This document shows, one piece after another, positions 33,946 through 42,318 of a DNA stretch of 64,000 nucleotides. The DNA is taken from assembly GCA_964568455.1 (NCBI GenBank), contig CAZMPJ010000002.1, positions 105,944 through 169,943 of the forward strand, in the 5' to 3' direction. This stretch comes from CAZMPJ01 sp964568455. GTDB lineage: Bacteria; Margulisbacteria; WOR-1; O2-12-FULL-45-9. The position numbers and the translations under genes are program-made. The notes under the pieces were generated by a model. The model saw nothing but the letters and a program-made list of their open reading frames with translations, made no database searches and was not told where the DNA came from. How positions within the stretch are numbered: position 1 is the first letter of the stretch; the number at the start of each line of letters is the position of its first letter.

Positions 33946-35204
33946 TGAAAAAGAAATTCAACAAAATCGAAGAAGCAATTGATGCTATGCAAAATGGCAA
34001 GATGATTGTGGTTGTCGATGACCAAGATCGGGAAAACGAAGGCGACCTGGTTATGGCAGCAGAAAAAGTTACCCCTAAAGCGATTAATTTCATGATTTCA
34101 CAAGGCAAAGGGTTGGTTTGTGTGCCTATGACCGGGGAACGATTGGATCAACTTGAATTAAAGCAAATGGTTAACGAAAATAAAGAAAATCAAGGAACTG
34201 CTTTTACTGTTTCAGTTGATGCCCATTCAAAGTTTGGGGTCAGTACTGGAATTTCTCCGGTAGACCGGGCCCGCACTATTGAAGTTTTAATCAGCCATAA
34301 GACTAAAAAGGCAGATTTAGCTAGCCCGGGACATGTTTTTCCGCTTAGAGCACAGGAAGGCGGAGTCTTAAAAAGGGCGGGACATACTGAAGCTGCGGCT
34401 GATTTAGCCAGGTTAGCTGGACTTTATCCGGCTGGAGTGATTTGTGAGATTATTAATCAAGAAGGCAAGATGGCCCGGGGGCAGGAGCTGTTAGACTTTG
34501 CTAAAAAACATAAATTAAAGATAGTTTCTATTGCAGATTTGATTTCTTATCGTTTAAAAAGAGAAAAATTTATTGAAAGAGCTTGTGTGGTAAATCTTCC
34601 TACTGAATTTGGTGATTTTACTGCTTATGGCTATGAAGATATCAGAAATGGTGATTTTCATATAGCTCTTATAAAAGGAAAAGTAAAAAATAAAAAGGAT
34701 GTTCTGGTTAGAGTTCATTCCGAGTGTTTAACCGGAGATGTTTTTGGCTCAAAACGTTGTGATTGCGGAGAACAATTGGCCAAAGCTTTAGAAAAAATTG
34801 AATTTTGTGGGCAAGGGGTCTTGCTTTATATGCGTCAAGAGGGGCGGGGTATTGGGTTAGCTGATAAATTAAAGGCTTATCATCTGCAGGACAAAGGCTA
34901 TGATACCGTAGAAGCTAACCATGCTTTGGGTTATCCAGCGGATTTACGCGATTATGGTATTGGCGCCCAAATCTTAGTTGATCTGGGGCTTTCAAGTATT
35001 AAGCTAATGACCAATAATCCTAAGAAGATAATTGGGCTCGAAGGTTATGGGCTCAAGATTTCGGAGCGAGTACCTTTGGAAATTGTCCCTAACCAGCATA
35101 ATGAAAAATATTTATGCACAAAGTCAGAAAAGTTAGGGCATATATTTGAAGAGGAGGGAATCAAACATGGTCAAAAAGATAGAAGGAAAACTGGACGCAA
35201 GTAA
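33945..35204 (+). CDS. ribBA: Bifunctional DHBP synthase / GTP cyclohydrolase II
   Basis: Makes both riboflavin precursors. The N-terminal 3,4-dihydroxy-2-butanone-4-phosphate synthase domain (1-200) contains DQDRENEGDLVMAAE and the RAGHTEAA active site. The C-terminal GTP cyclohydrolase II domain (about 205-400) contains the zinc ligands in HSECLTGDVFGSKRCDCG, the catalytic RQEGRGIGL and LRDYGIGAQIL. At 419 residues it is full length. The end overlaps ribH by 38 bp. With ribE and ribH it covers the pathway except for the deaminase/reductase ribD, which must be elsewhere. Confidence 0.97.
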   Translation: MKKKFNKIEEAIDAMQNGKMIVVVDDQDRENEGDLVMAAEKVTPKAINFMISQGKGLVCVPMTGERLDQLELKQMVNENKENQGTAFTVSVDAHSKFGVSTGISPVDRARTIEVLISHKTKKADLASPGHVFPLRAQEGGVLKRAGHTEAAADLARLAGLYPAGVICEIINQEGKMARGQELLDFAKKHKLKIVSIADLISYRLKREKFIERACVVNLPTEFGDFTAYGYEDIRNGDFHIALIKGKVKNKKDVLVRVHSECLTGDVFGSKRCDCGEQLAKALEKIEFCGQGVLLYMRQEGRGIGLADKLKAYHLQDKGYDTVEANHALGYPADLRDYGIGAQILVDLGLSSIKLMTNNPKKIIGLEGYGLKISERVPLEIVPNQHNEKYLCTKSEKLGHIFEEEGIKHGQKDRRKTGRK

Positions 35205-35625
35205 GTTAAAGGTTGGGATCATTGTTTCTCGTTTTAATGAACTGGTTTCAAATGGTTTGTTGGGTGGAGCAGTAGATTGTTTAAAACGCCACGGGGCAAA
35301 AGAAGATAAAATCTCTGTGGTTTGGGTTCCAGGCGCGTTTGAGATTCCGCTGATTGCCAAGAAAATAGCTAAAAAGTTTGATGCAGTTATTTGTCTGGGG
35401 GCAATAATTAGAGGAGCTACTCCTCATTTTGAATTTGTTGCGGCTGAAGCGGCAAAGGGGATAGCAAGTGTTTCTCTTGAAACTGGCGTTCCTATAGTAT
35501 TTGGAATTTTAACCACAGATAATTTAGAACAAGCGCTTGAGCGAGCTGGAACTAAATCTGGGAATAAAGGATTTCAGTCTGCCATGTCTGCAATTGAGCT
35601 TGCTAATTTGTCTGAAGCACTATAA
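35167..35625 (+). CDS. ribH: 6,7-dimethyl-8-ribityllumazine synthase
   Basis: Condenses the RibBA and RibD products to lumazine; forms large shells with riboflavin synthase in some bacteria. The 152-residue protein has IIVSRFNELVSNGLL, WVPGAFEIPL, CLGAIIRGATPHFEFVA and GILTTDNLEQALERAG. ATG 35167 has GAGGAGGG about 9 nt upstream, inside ribBA. The longer ORF start at 35146 lacks a site. It ends the rib operon; the next gene has its own GGAGG. Confidence 0.96.
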   Translation: MVKKIEGKLDASKLKVGIIVSRFNELVSNGLLGGAVDCLKRHGAKEDKISVVWVPGAFEIPLIAKKIAKKFDAVICLGAIIRGATPHFEFVAAEAAKGIASVSLETGVPIVFGILTTDNLEQALERAGTKSGNKGFQSAMSAIELANLSEAL

Positions 35626-35654
35626 AATAAAACTTTATTGTTTGGAGGAAATAA

Positions 35655-36755
35655 ATGGCACGGGTATTACTAAAAAATGTTTGGAAACGGTTTGATAGTG
35701 TTGAGGCGGTCAAGAATGTTAATCTGGAAATTCAAGATCAGGAGTTTTTAGTTTTAGTTGGTCCTTCTGGTTGCGGAAAAACTACTACTTTAAGGATGAT
35801 TGCCGGATTAGAAGAGATCAGTGAAGGCGAAATTTATATTGGTGACCGTTTAATTAATGATGTTCCGCCTAAAGATCGTAATATTGCGATGGTTTTTCAA
35901 AACTATGCGCTTTATCCTCACATGAAAGTTTACGAGAACATGGCTTTTGGTTTAAAGCTGCATAAACTTCCCAAGAAAGATATTGAAGAAAGAGTAAAAG
36001 AAGCAGCTTCAATTTTAGGGATAGAAGAATTATTAGGCCGCTATCCAAAACAGCTTTCGGGTGGACAAAGACAACGAGTTGCCTTGGGCCGCACTATTGT
36101 AAGAAGGCCGGAAGTTTTTTTAATGGATGAGCCGCTCTCAAACTTAGACGCAAAACTTCGGGTGCAAATGAGAGCCGAGCTGCAAAGAATTCATAAAACC
36201 TTAAAAGCCACGATTGTTTATGTAACTCACGACCAGGTAGAGGCCATGACTTTAGGGCAAAGAGTTGCGGTTATTTTAAAAGGTGAGCTTCAGCAAGCAG
36301 AAAATCCTTTAACTGTTTATGGCAAACCAACTAATCGCTTTGTTGCTGGGTTTATTGGCAGCCCGCCGATGAACTTTGTTAATGGAGCAATCAGCAAAAA
36401 AGGTGATAATTATATTTTTACTTGTGCTGATTTTAGTATAGATGTGTCGGCCGAGGTTGACCATTTACTTGAAGCTTATGTTGGTAAAGAAATAATCTTT
36501 GGCATCCGGCCGGAAGATATTTGGGACATACCTTCTTCTGACTGGATTAAAGATAAAGCAATTTTTGAGACGGTGGTTGATTTTAGGGAAATTATTGGTT
36601 CTGAAACGTATATGTATGTGCATATAGGCAAAACCGCATTAACTACTAGAGTAGGTGGAATGTGTGATGCTAGCACAGGCAGTAATTTTAAAGTGGCTAT
36701 GAGGCTTAATCGCTTGCACTTTTTTGATCCAAAAACTAAAAAAGCTATTATTTAA
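35655..36755 (+). CDS. MalK/UgpC-type ABC transporter ATP-binding protein
   Basis: A 366-residue ATPase of the carbohydrate-uptake CUT1 kind. It has Walker A GPSGCGKTT, a Q-loop in VFQNYALYPHM, signature LSGGQRQRV, Walker B VFLMDEPLSNLDAK and switch histidine in VTHDQVEA. A C-terminal regulatory MalK-like TOBE domain (about 240-366, with FGIRPEDI) follows. No permease or binding protein is encoded nearby, so it may serve one or more transporters elsewhere, as MsmK does. GGAGG precedes ATG 35655. The stop shares a base with the gcvPB start (TAATG). Confidence 0.9.
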   Translation: MARVLLKNVWKRFDSVEAVKNVNLEIQDQEFLVLVGPSGCGKTTTLRMIAGLEEISEGEIYIGDRLINDVPPKDRNIAMVFQNYALYPHMKVYENMAFGLKLHKLPKKDIEERVKEAASILGIEELLGRYPKQLSGGQRQRVALGRTIVRRPEVFLMDEPLSNLDAKLRVQMRAELQRIHKTLKATIVYVTHDQVEAMTLGQRVAVILKGELQQAENPLTVYGKPTNRFVAGFIGSPPMNFVNGAISKKGDNYIFTCADFSIDVSAEVDHLLEAYVGKEIIFGIRPEDIWDIPSSDWIKDKAIFETVVDFREIIGSETYMYVHIGKTALTTRVGGMCDASTGSNFKVAMRLNRLHFFDPKTKKAII

Positions 36756-38206
36756 TGACGAGGGATGAGCTAATTTTTGAGAAATCCCAAAAGGGGAGAA
36801 AAGCCTATTCTCTGCCGGATTTAGAAATTCCCCAAGAAGATATTGCAAAATTAATTCCCAAAGATCTGCTGCGAGGCGATTTAAATTTACCCGAACTAGC
36901 TGAAGTGGATGTGGTGCGTCACTTTACTAATCTTTCTCGAAAAAACTTTGGGGTAGACAATGGTTTTTATCCTTTGGGTTCTTGCACCATGAAATATAAT
37001 CCCAAAGTTAATGAAGAAACTGCTAAAATGCCTGGTTTTACAGAAATCCATCCTTATCAAGATGAGGCAGAAATTCAAGGCATCTTAGAATTACTTTATA
37101 ATTTTGAGCAATACCTTTGTGCGCTTTTTGGTTACAAAGCCTTTACTTTTCAACCAGCAGCAGGAGCCCATGGTGAGTTGACCGCTCTTTTGATGATTAA
37201 GGCTTATCACCAGGACAAAAAAAACAATAAATCAAAAATTATTGTGCCAGATTCAAGTCATGGAACAAATCCTGCTTCTGTAAGCATGGTTGGGTATGAA
37301 ACTGTAGTTGTTAAATCTGATGCTAGGGGAAATATTGATATTAATGCACTGGCCAAGGTAGTAGGGGATGATACAGCTGGTCTTATGCTTACTAATCCCA
37401 ATACTTTAGGCTTATTTGATGAGCATATTTTAAAAGCAGCTGAAATAATTCACAAAGTTGGTGGCTTGCTTTATTATGATGGGGCTAATGCCAATGCCAA
37501 TCTTGGAATTTGCCGTCCAGCCGACTTAGGTTTTGACGTAGCTCATTTTAATTTACACAAAACTTTTGCCACTCCGCATGGTTGTGGTGGTCCAGGCGCT
37601 GGCCCAGTTGGTGTAAACGAAAAACTGGTTCCTTTTCTGCCTATACCACGAATAGTTAAAAAGTCTTCAGATTATAAATTACAGATTACTAATTACCCCC
37701 AATCAATCGGGAAGGTTCATGCTTTTCACGGTAACATCAATGTAATTATAAAAGCTTTCACCTATTTGCGGGCTTTGGGTGCGGACGGATTAAAACAGGC
37801 TTCTGAAAACGCGGTTTTAAATGCTAATTATATGATGAAGCGTTTAAAAGAGCATTATTATTTAAAATATGATCGTGATTGTCAGCATGAATTTGTGATT
37901 TCTGCCAAATGGCAAAAAGAAAAGTATGGGGTTAAGGCTTTAGATATTGCTAAACGCTTAATTGACTATGGTTTTCACCCGCCTACCGTTTATTTTCCTT
38001 TAATTGTAGAAGAAGCATTGATGATTGAGCCGACTGAAACTGAAAGCAAAGAAACTCTGGATGCTTTTTGCGATGCTATGATTAAAATTGCTAAAGAGTG
38101 TGAAACTAATCCTGATTTAGTTAAATCTGCTCCACAAACTACTCCGGTAAAAAGATTAGATGAGGCAAAAGCGGCTAGGGAACTTAATTTACGCTTCGGA
38201 CAATAA
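36755..38206 (+). CDS. gcvPB: Glycine dehydrogenase (decarboxylating) subunit 2, P-protein
   Basis: The PLP-binding subunit of the two-subunit P-protein of the glycine cleavage system. With GcvPA it decarboxylates glycine and passes the aminomethyl group to lipoylated GcvH. The 483-residue protein has YPLGSCTMKYNPK, the PLP lysine in FNLHKTFATPHGCGGPGAG and YDGANANANLG. A short surface strand (DYKLQITNY, about residue 310) is encoded by a heptanucleotide tandem repeat. GcvPA, GcvT and GcvH are not in the window. Its end overlaps the convergent unknown gene by 18 bp. A lipoate-ligase-like gene lies 1 kb on. Confidence 0.95.
   Translation: MTRDELIFEKSQKGRKAYSLPDLEIPQEDIAKLIPKDLLRGDLNLPELAEVDVVRHFTNLSRKNFGVDNGFYPLGSCTMKYNPKVNEETAKMPGFTEIHPYQDEAEIQGILELLYNFEQYLCALFGYKAFTFQPAAGAHGELTALLMIKAYHQDKKNNKSKIIVPDSSHGTNPASVSMVGYETVVVKSDARGNIDINALAKVVGDDTAGLMLTNPNTLGLFDEHILKAAEIIHKVGGLLYYDGANANANLGICRPADLGFDVAHFNLHKTFATPHGCGGPGAGPVGVNEKLVPFLPIPRIVKKSSDYKLQITNYPQSIGKVHAFHGNINVIIKAFTYLRALGADGLKQASENAVLNANYMMKRLKEHYYLKYDRDCQHEFVISAKWQKEKYGVKALDIAKRLIDYGFHPPTVYFPLIVEEALMIEPTETESKETLDAFCDAMIKIAKECETNPDLVKSAPQTTPVKRLDEAKAARELNLRFGQ
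37669..37696 (+). repeat. Heptanucleotide tandem repeat inside gcvPB
   Basis: Four 7-bp units in a row: AGATTAT, AAATTAC, AGATTAC, TAATTAC. They encode DYKLQITNY in frame. The unit is the same family as in prmC (NGATTAC). Confidence 0.85.
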
Positions 38207-39136
38207 TTGGTGAAACCTGCGAAATGTTAAAATCGTCCTTCTTGTTACTTGTTGATTAGCACTTATTGCTCTGCTAGTTGCGGAAGAAATAGAGGGGAAT
38301 ACACACCAGGCTTGTTCATGATTTCGTTCTGGATAAAACGAATGATCTAATATTGGGACACCGAGATCTGAACCGGTTAAATATTTTATTGAGTCAATTA
38401 CTCCTCTTAATGTTTTAGCTTGTGGATGAGGTACAATACCAGCGATTTGGGCAAATATTTCTTGTCGAGAGACATGATTGTGTGTTTTGGCCCATTGTGC
38501 ACGGGTAAATAAATTAAGTATTGCGCCTATGTCTTGAGGGGGCAATTCAATCGAAGGGGTAAAACCTAGGCTGGGGAAACCTTCATGATAGTGTGGTTGG
38601 ATTATCCCATCTTCACTTATAATTCCTTGACTTACTAAATCGTTTAAAATAGTTGTTCCTTCTGTTAATCTTTCAACTTTGTCTATTGATAATTGTTTTC
38701 CTCTGGTAAATTGCTTGGCTTGTAGTATCCAGCCTTCTTCAACATTGATTAATACTGCCCAAGATAAATCTTCTGTTTCAGCTAAGACACAAAGCAAAGC
38801 ATCTCTTAGCGGAAAAGATCTGCGAACTTCTTGTAAACTATAACAGCTTTCCATATTCCTCTGGCGGGCTATTTTAGGAAGAAAATCATTACGCAAATCT
38901 TCGATTGTTTTTCTGTGAAGGGCAAAGGGGCTATGTTGGTCTAGAAATTGCATATATACTCTGCCATGGTATTTTATTGTTCTTCTGTCACCATTACCAT
39001 GGAAAGTGCGGTTAAACAAGCGTAAGCCGACTTCATTTGTTACTTGTTGGTCTAATGTCCTAGACGATATTGGTGTTTTGTATATATTTCTTATCATATC
39101 TATATATTTATCGACCAAAATAGATATAAATTTCAC
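38189..39136 (-). CDS. Hypothetical protein, not recognised
   Basis: A 315-residue soluble protein with no signal peptide or membrane helix. Visible features are a charged N-terminal part with NRTFHGNGDRRTIKYHGRVY, a central TRGKQLSIDKVERLTEGTTIL, and a Ser/Thr/Arg-rich C-terminus. I see no catalytic motif or known domain. The proposed start is GTG 39136, 9 nt after a TATAAC box; the ATG at codon 14 is an alternative. It diverges from the lipoate-ligase-like gene across 23 bp and overlaps gcvPB at the 3' end by 18 bp. With the unknown gene at 39728 it is one of only two long ORFs here with no assignable family. Confidence 0.7.
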   Translation of the reverse strand: MKFISILVDKYIDMIRNIYKTPISSRTLDQQVTNEVGLRLFNRTFHGNGDRRTIKYHGRVYMQFLDQHSPFALHRKTIEDLRNDFLPKIARQRNMESCYSLQEVRRSFPLRDALLCVLAETEDLSWAVLINVEEGWILQAKQFTRGKQLSIDKVERLTEGTTILNDLVSQGIISEDGIIQPHYHEGFPSLGFTPSIELPPQDIGAILNLFTRAQWAKTHNHVSRQEIFAQIAGIVPHPQAKTLRGVIDSIKYLTGSDLGVPILDHSFYPERNHEQAWCVFPSISSATSRAISANQQVTRRTILTFRRFHQLLSEA

Positions 39137-39145
39137 TTAAATTTA

Positions 39146-39153
39146 GTTATAAT
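39146..39153. promoter_or_regulatory. Overlapping divergent -10 boxes
   Basis: On the plus strand TATAAT (39148-39153) ends 6 nt before ATG 39160. On the minus strand TATAAC (39151-39146) ends 9 nt before GTG 39136. The boxes share four bases, so the two promoters cannot be occupied together. No -35 is clear. Confidence 0.45.
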
Positions 39154-39159
39154 AAAAAC

Positions 39160-39681
39160 ATGCTAACCAATATGCAAAAAGACCAGGAATTATTTAATTT
39201 GGGCCAGCCTTGTGTAAAGGTTTATAGGTGGGAAAAACCTACTATTACCTATGGTTATTGCCAAAAGCTGGAAGGGGTTATTAATCTTGATAAATATAGT
39301 CAAGAAGGTTGGAGTTTTGAGCAAAGGCCAACGGGTGGGGGACTTGTTTTTCATGATAAAGGTAATATTTCCTTTACTATTATTATGCCTAAGGCTAATT
39401 TAAAAGTTGATGAAGCAGTGGCTGTTACTACTCAAAAGATTGCAGCTTTTCTTAAAAAATGTGGTTTGGAAGTTGAACTTGAAACTAATAAAAAATCTAG
39501 CCAGGCTAGTCTTTGTTCAGACTATATTTCCCGCAATGAGATTAGTTTAAACGGCAAAAAAATTGTAGGTATAGCGCAGCGCTTTGGAAAAAATGTTATA
39601 CTTCAGCAAGGAACAATTTTTGGGGATTTTCCTCAAGTTGACCTCACAAAATTCAAAGCTATTTTAAGTGAAATTTTCTAA
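39160..39681 (+). CDS. Lipoate-protein ligase/octanoyltransferase family protein
   Basis: A compact 173-residue protein of the BPL/LplA/LipB family, predicted to attach lipoate or octanoate to carrier proteins such as GcvH. Visible are the RPTGGGLVFHDKGNISFT motif that binds the lipoyl-AMP, the conserved lysine-containing GKKIVGIAQR and the GTIFGDF block. It lacks the C-terminal accessory domain of full LplA, so it may work as an octanoyltransferase, lipoate transferase or partner-dependent ligase. The gene lies close to gcvPB, whose complex needs lipoyl-GcvH. The TATAAT box 6 nt before ATG and no ribosome-binding site suggest a leaderless mRNA. Confidence 0.85.
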   Translation: MLTNMQKDQELFNLGQPCVKVYRWEKPTITYGYCQKLEGVINLDKYSQEGWSFEQRPTGGGLVFHDKGNISFTIIMPKANLKVDEAVAVTTQKIAAFLKKCGLEVELETNKKSSQASLCSDYISRNEISLNGKKIVGIAQRFGKNVILQQGTIFGDFPQVDLTKFKAILSEIF

Positions 39682-39727
39682 AAATTGATCCGATAAGTAG
39701 TTAGATTGAAATAAGGAGGAAAGCACA

Positions 39728-40474
39728 ATGTTTAGCAAAATTGGAAGCACTGGTTTAATTGGTACCAGATCACAAGTTTGGTGGAGAGGTAGAAATGTGC
39801 AGGGCCGTAATAGTATGAATAAAGTAATTAAGGGACAGGATGATCCGTTTTTTTGCGCATTTCAAGTAAAAGGTAATCAAGGACCATATATTAGGGTTTT
39901 TGACAAACAGGATGTATTTGTTCAAAGGGTTGACGGTGCTAGTTTTGCTCGTTTTGCTAAGACCTTTTTGCCAGAGGGCACAGAAATAGGGCTTACTCCT
40001 TTACATCGTTTTGTAGCATTAACTGGTGATTATGTGAAAGATGTTATTCAAGGAAATGTGGGATGGATTGAGTCGCCAGTTAGCGTATTGCCCTTAGTTA
40101 CTACTTCTTTTACAGAACAGAATTTCTTTTTTGGTTTTATGATGGTTGCCAGTCAAGATGATGTTACTTTGCACGGTTATTATAATCTTGATGGAGAATT
40201 GATATTAGAAGCTAAGATAGTTAAGGGATCAGTGGAGGCGGTTAGATCGCGAAGCCAAGGATTAACTGCATTAATAGACGAAGAGGGATATTCTGTTGTT
40301 GATTTTAATACTACCTGGGAAAAGCCGTTTCGATTAAGTCCTGCCTTTTGGGCTTTTCGAGGTTTTTATCCTGGCTATGAAGTACAGCCTGTTATTGCTC
40401 CAGAAGTTTTAGAGGTGGCTGAAGAATCTATGCCAACTCAGGTAGTGGCATTAAGACAGATTGATCATATGTAA
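39728..40474 (+). CDS. Hypothetical protein, not recognised
   Basis: A 248-residue protein with a strong AAGGAGG site 9 nt before ATG 39728. No signal peptide or membrane helix is seen. Composition is rich in aromatic residues, Gly and Val with many likely beta strands (FCAFQVKGNQGPYIRVF, FFFGFMMVASQDDVTLHGYY). No known motif is found. It lies 46 bp after the lipoate-ligase-like gene and could be co-transcribed. Its end overlaps the convergent prmC gene by 24 bp. Function unknown. Confidence 0.7.
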   Translation: MFSKIGSTGLIGTRSQVWWRGRNVQGRNSMNKVIKGQDDPFFCAFQVKGNQGPYIRVFDKQDVFVQRVDGASFARFAKTFLPEGTEIGLTPLHRFVALTGDYVKDVIQGNVGWIESPVSVLPLVTTSFTEQNFFFGFMMVASQDDVTLHGYYNLDGELILEAKIVKGSVEAVRSRSQGLTALIDEEGYSVVDFNTTWEKPFRLSPAFWAFRGFYPGYEVQPVIAPEVLEVAEESMPTQVVALRQIDHM

Positions 40475-41242
40475 AAGAGCAATCCTTTCAATGCCTGAAT
40501 AGTCTTTAATAATTTCAATATTTGGATTTAATTTTCTAATTGCTAGTCCTTGATTAATCCCAAACTCGAAAACTAAATGTTTTGGACTTAACTGAATTAA
40601 TTCCCTGATAAAATCTAAGCCATCTTTTCCTCCATCCAAAGCTTGTTTTTGCTCAAAATCTTTAACATCTGGATCTAGTTTTTCAATATCAGCAGTTGGA
40701 ATATAAGGTGGGTTGGAAATGATGAGATCTACTGGAAAAGGCAAAGTAAACTTTGCCACTACGTGGAATTCAATCTGATTTTCGACGTTGTGCTTCTTAG
40801 CGTTTTGTTTGGCAATCTCAATAGCTTTTTTCGAACTATCTGTTGCTATAATTTTAATATTAGGTAGTTTTTTGGCTAGAGAAATAGCAATGCAGCCGGA
40901 GCCAGTGCCGAGATCTGCGAGGGAAGTAATCTGTAATCCGTAATCAGTAATTAGTTTGATTGCGGTTTCGACTAGAAGTTCGGTTTCAGGCCTAGGAATT
41001 AAAACATCAGGTGTAACGATGAAATCTAGACCCATAAAAGGTTGGTAGCCAACAATGTAGGCAATAGGCTCGTGCTTTTCCCTTCTTTTAAGCAAGGTTT
41101 TAAATTTATCCAGCTCTTCTTTGCTTAAAATTCTTTCGGGTTGAGAATAAAGTTGGATTTTCTTCAAGTTGAGGATGTGAGCGAGTAATATTTCTGCTTC
41201 TAGGCGAGGGTGGTGTAGATTTAAAGCTTGGGAGATATCCAT
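40451..41242 (-). CDS. prmC: Release factor glutamine methyltransferase
   Basis: Methylates the glutamine of the GGQ motif in release factors RF1 and RF2. The 263-residue protein has a short N-terminal helical domain (RLEAEILLAHILN), the SAM-binding LADLGTGSGCIAISLAK, the substrate motif NPPYIP and ALDGGKDGLDF. The N-terminal helix is about 15 residues shorter than usual. The linker before the methyltransferase domain reads ITDYGLQITS and is encoded by a heptanucleotide tandem repeat (40926-40953). ATG 41242 overlaps the prfA stop (TAATG), so enzyme and substrate are co-translated. Confidence 0.95.
   Translation of the reverse strand: MDISQALNLHHPRLEAEILLAHILNLKKIQLYSQPERILSKEELDKFKTLLKRREKHEPIAYIVGYQPFMGLDFIVTPDVLIPRPETELLVETAIKLITDYGLQITSLADLGTGSGCIAISLAKKLPNIKIIATDSSKKAIEIAKQNAKKHNVENQIEFHVVAKFTLPFPVDLIISNPPYIPTADIEKLDPDVKDFEQKQALDGGKDGLDFIRELIQLSPKHLVFEFGINQGLAIRKLNPNIEIIKDYSGIERIALLHMINLS
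40926..40953 (-). repeat. Heptanucleotide tandem repeat inside prmC
   Basis: On the plus strand, four units of GTAATCN (last one GTAATTA); on the coding strand, NGATTAC units. They encode the interdomain linker ITDYGLQIT in frame. Confidence 0.88.
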
Positions 41243-42303
41243 TATTGCATCTTGTTGAGCTTAGCTGTATTGTCTGCTGTGGTTAAGGCGTCAATGGTTT
41301 CATTAAGATCACCATCCATGAATTTTTCCAGTTTATAAATAGTAAATCCAATACGATGGTCAGTAATTCGGCCTTGAGGAAAGTTATAAGTCCTGATTTT
41401 TTCTGATCGATCACCAGTTCCAACCATAATCTTCCTGGCGTCTGCCCGTTTTTTACGTTCTTTTTCTTCTTGAGCCTGCAATATCCTGGATTTTAACAAT
41501 CTCATGGCTTTGAGCCGATTTTGGTGTTGGCTGCGCTCATCCTGGCAGGCCACTACCGTTCCCGTTGGTATATGGGTGATCCTTACAGCTGAATCGGTCT
41601 TATTAACGTGCTGACCGCCAGCGCCAGAGGCGCGATAAGTGTCAATGCGTAAGTCATTAGCCTCAATTGTTAAATCAACATCTTCGGCTTCTGGTAGTAT
41701 TGCTACAGTTGCGGCAGAAGTGTGGATGCGTCCGCCAGATTCTGTGGCTGGCACACGCTGTACCCTATGGGTCCCACCTTCATATTTCAGCTTACTGTAA
41801 GCCCCTTTACCAATTATTGAAAAAATTACTTCTTTAAATCCACCTAGACCAGTGGGATTAGAGCTTAAGAGTTCAGTTTTAAACTGATTTCTTTCGGCAA
41901 ACCTCGTATACATCCTAAATAATTCACCGGCAAAAAGAGCAGCTTCGTCGCCGCCAGTGCCAGCCCTAATTTCTACAATAATATTCTTTTCATCAAAAGG
42001 GTCTTTGGGTAAGAGCATGATTTCCAGCTCTTTTTCTAATTTTGCTTTTTCTGGTTCAAGCGTTTTAAGCTCGTTTTCTGCCAATTCTTTCATGTCAGCA
42101 TCTTTTAACATGGATTTTGAGTCTTTTACTTCTTTTGCAATCTTTTTAAAATGACGGTATTTTTCTACCACTTCTTTAAGGGCGGAAAATTCTTTAGAAT
42201 AAGCCTGAAATTTTTCCTGATTGGCAATTACTTCAGGGGAACTTAAAAGTTTTTCAAGTTCAAGGAAGCGTTTTTCAGTGTTTTCTAGTTTTTCTAGAAA
42301 CAT
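41242..42303 (-). CDS. prfA: Peptide chain release factor 1
   Basis: RF1 terminates translation at UAA and UAG. The 353-residue protein has the coiled N-terminal domain, the stop-codon tripeptide region (VPATESGGRIHTS, with PAT where many RF1 have PVT or PAT), and the catalytic GGQ in RASGAGGQHVNKTDSAVRI. A basic C-terminus follows (RSEKIRTYNFPQGRITDHR). It sits 15 bp after rpmE and overlaps prmC, the common rpmE-prfA-prmC order. Confidence 0.97.
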   Translation of the reverse strand: MFLEKLENTEKRFLELEKLLSSPEVIANQEKFQAYSKEFSALKEVVEKYRHFKKIAKEVKDSKSMLKDADMKELAENELKTLEPEKAKLEKELEIMLLPKDPFDEKNIIVEIRAGTGGDEAALFAGELFRMYTRFAERNQFKTELLSSNPTGLGGFKEVIFSIIGKGAYSKLKYEGGTHRVQRVPATESGGRIHTSAATVAILPEAEDVDLTIEANDLRIDTYRASGAGGQHVNKTDSAVRITHIPTGTVVACQDERSQHQNRLKAMRLLKSRILQAQEEKERKKRADARKIMVGTGDRSEKIRTYNFPQGRITDHRIGFTIYKLEKFMDGDLNETIDALTTADNTAKLNKMQ

Positions 42304-42318
42304 GGGGGTTAAGAGTGG

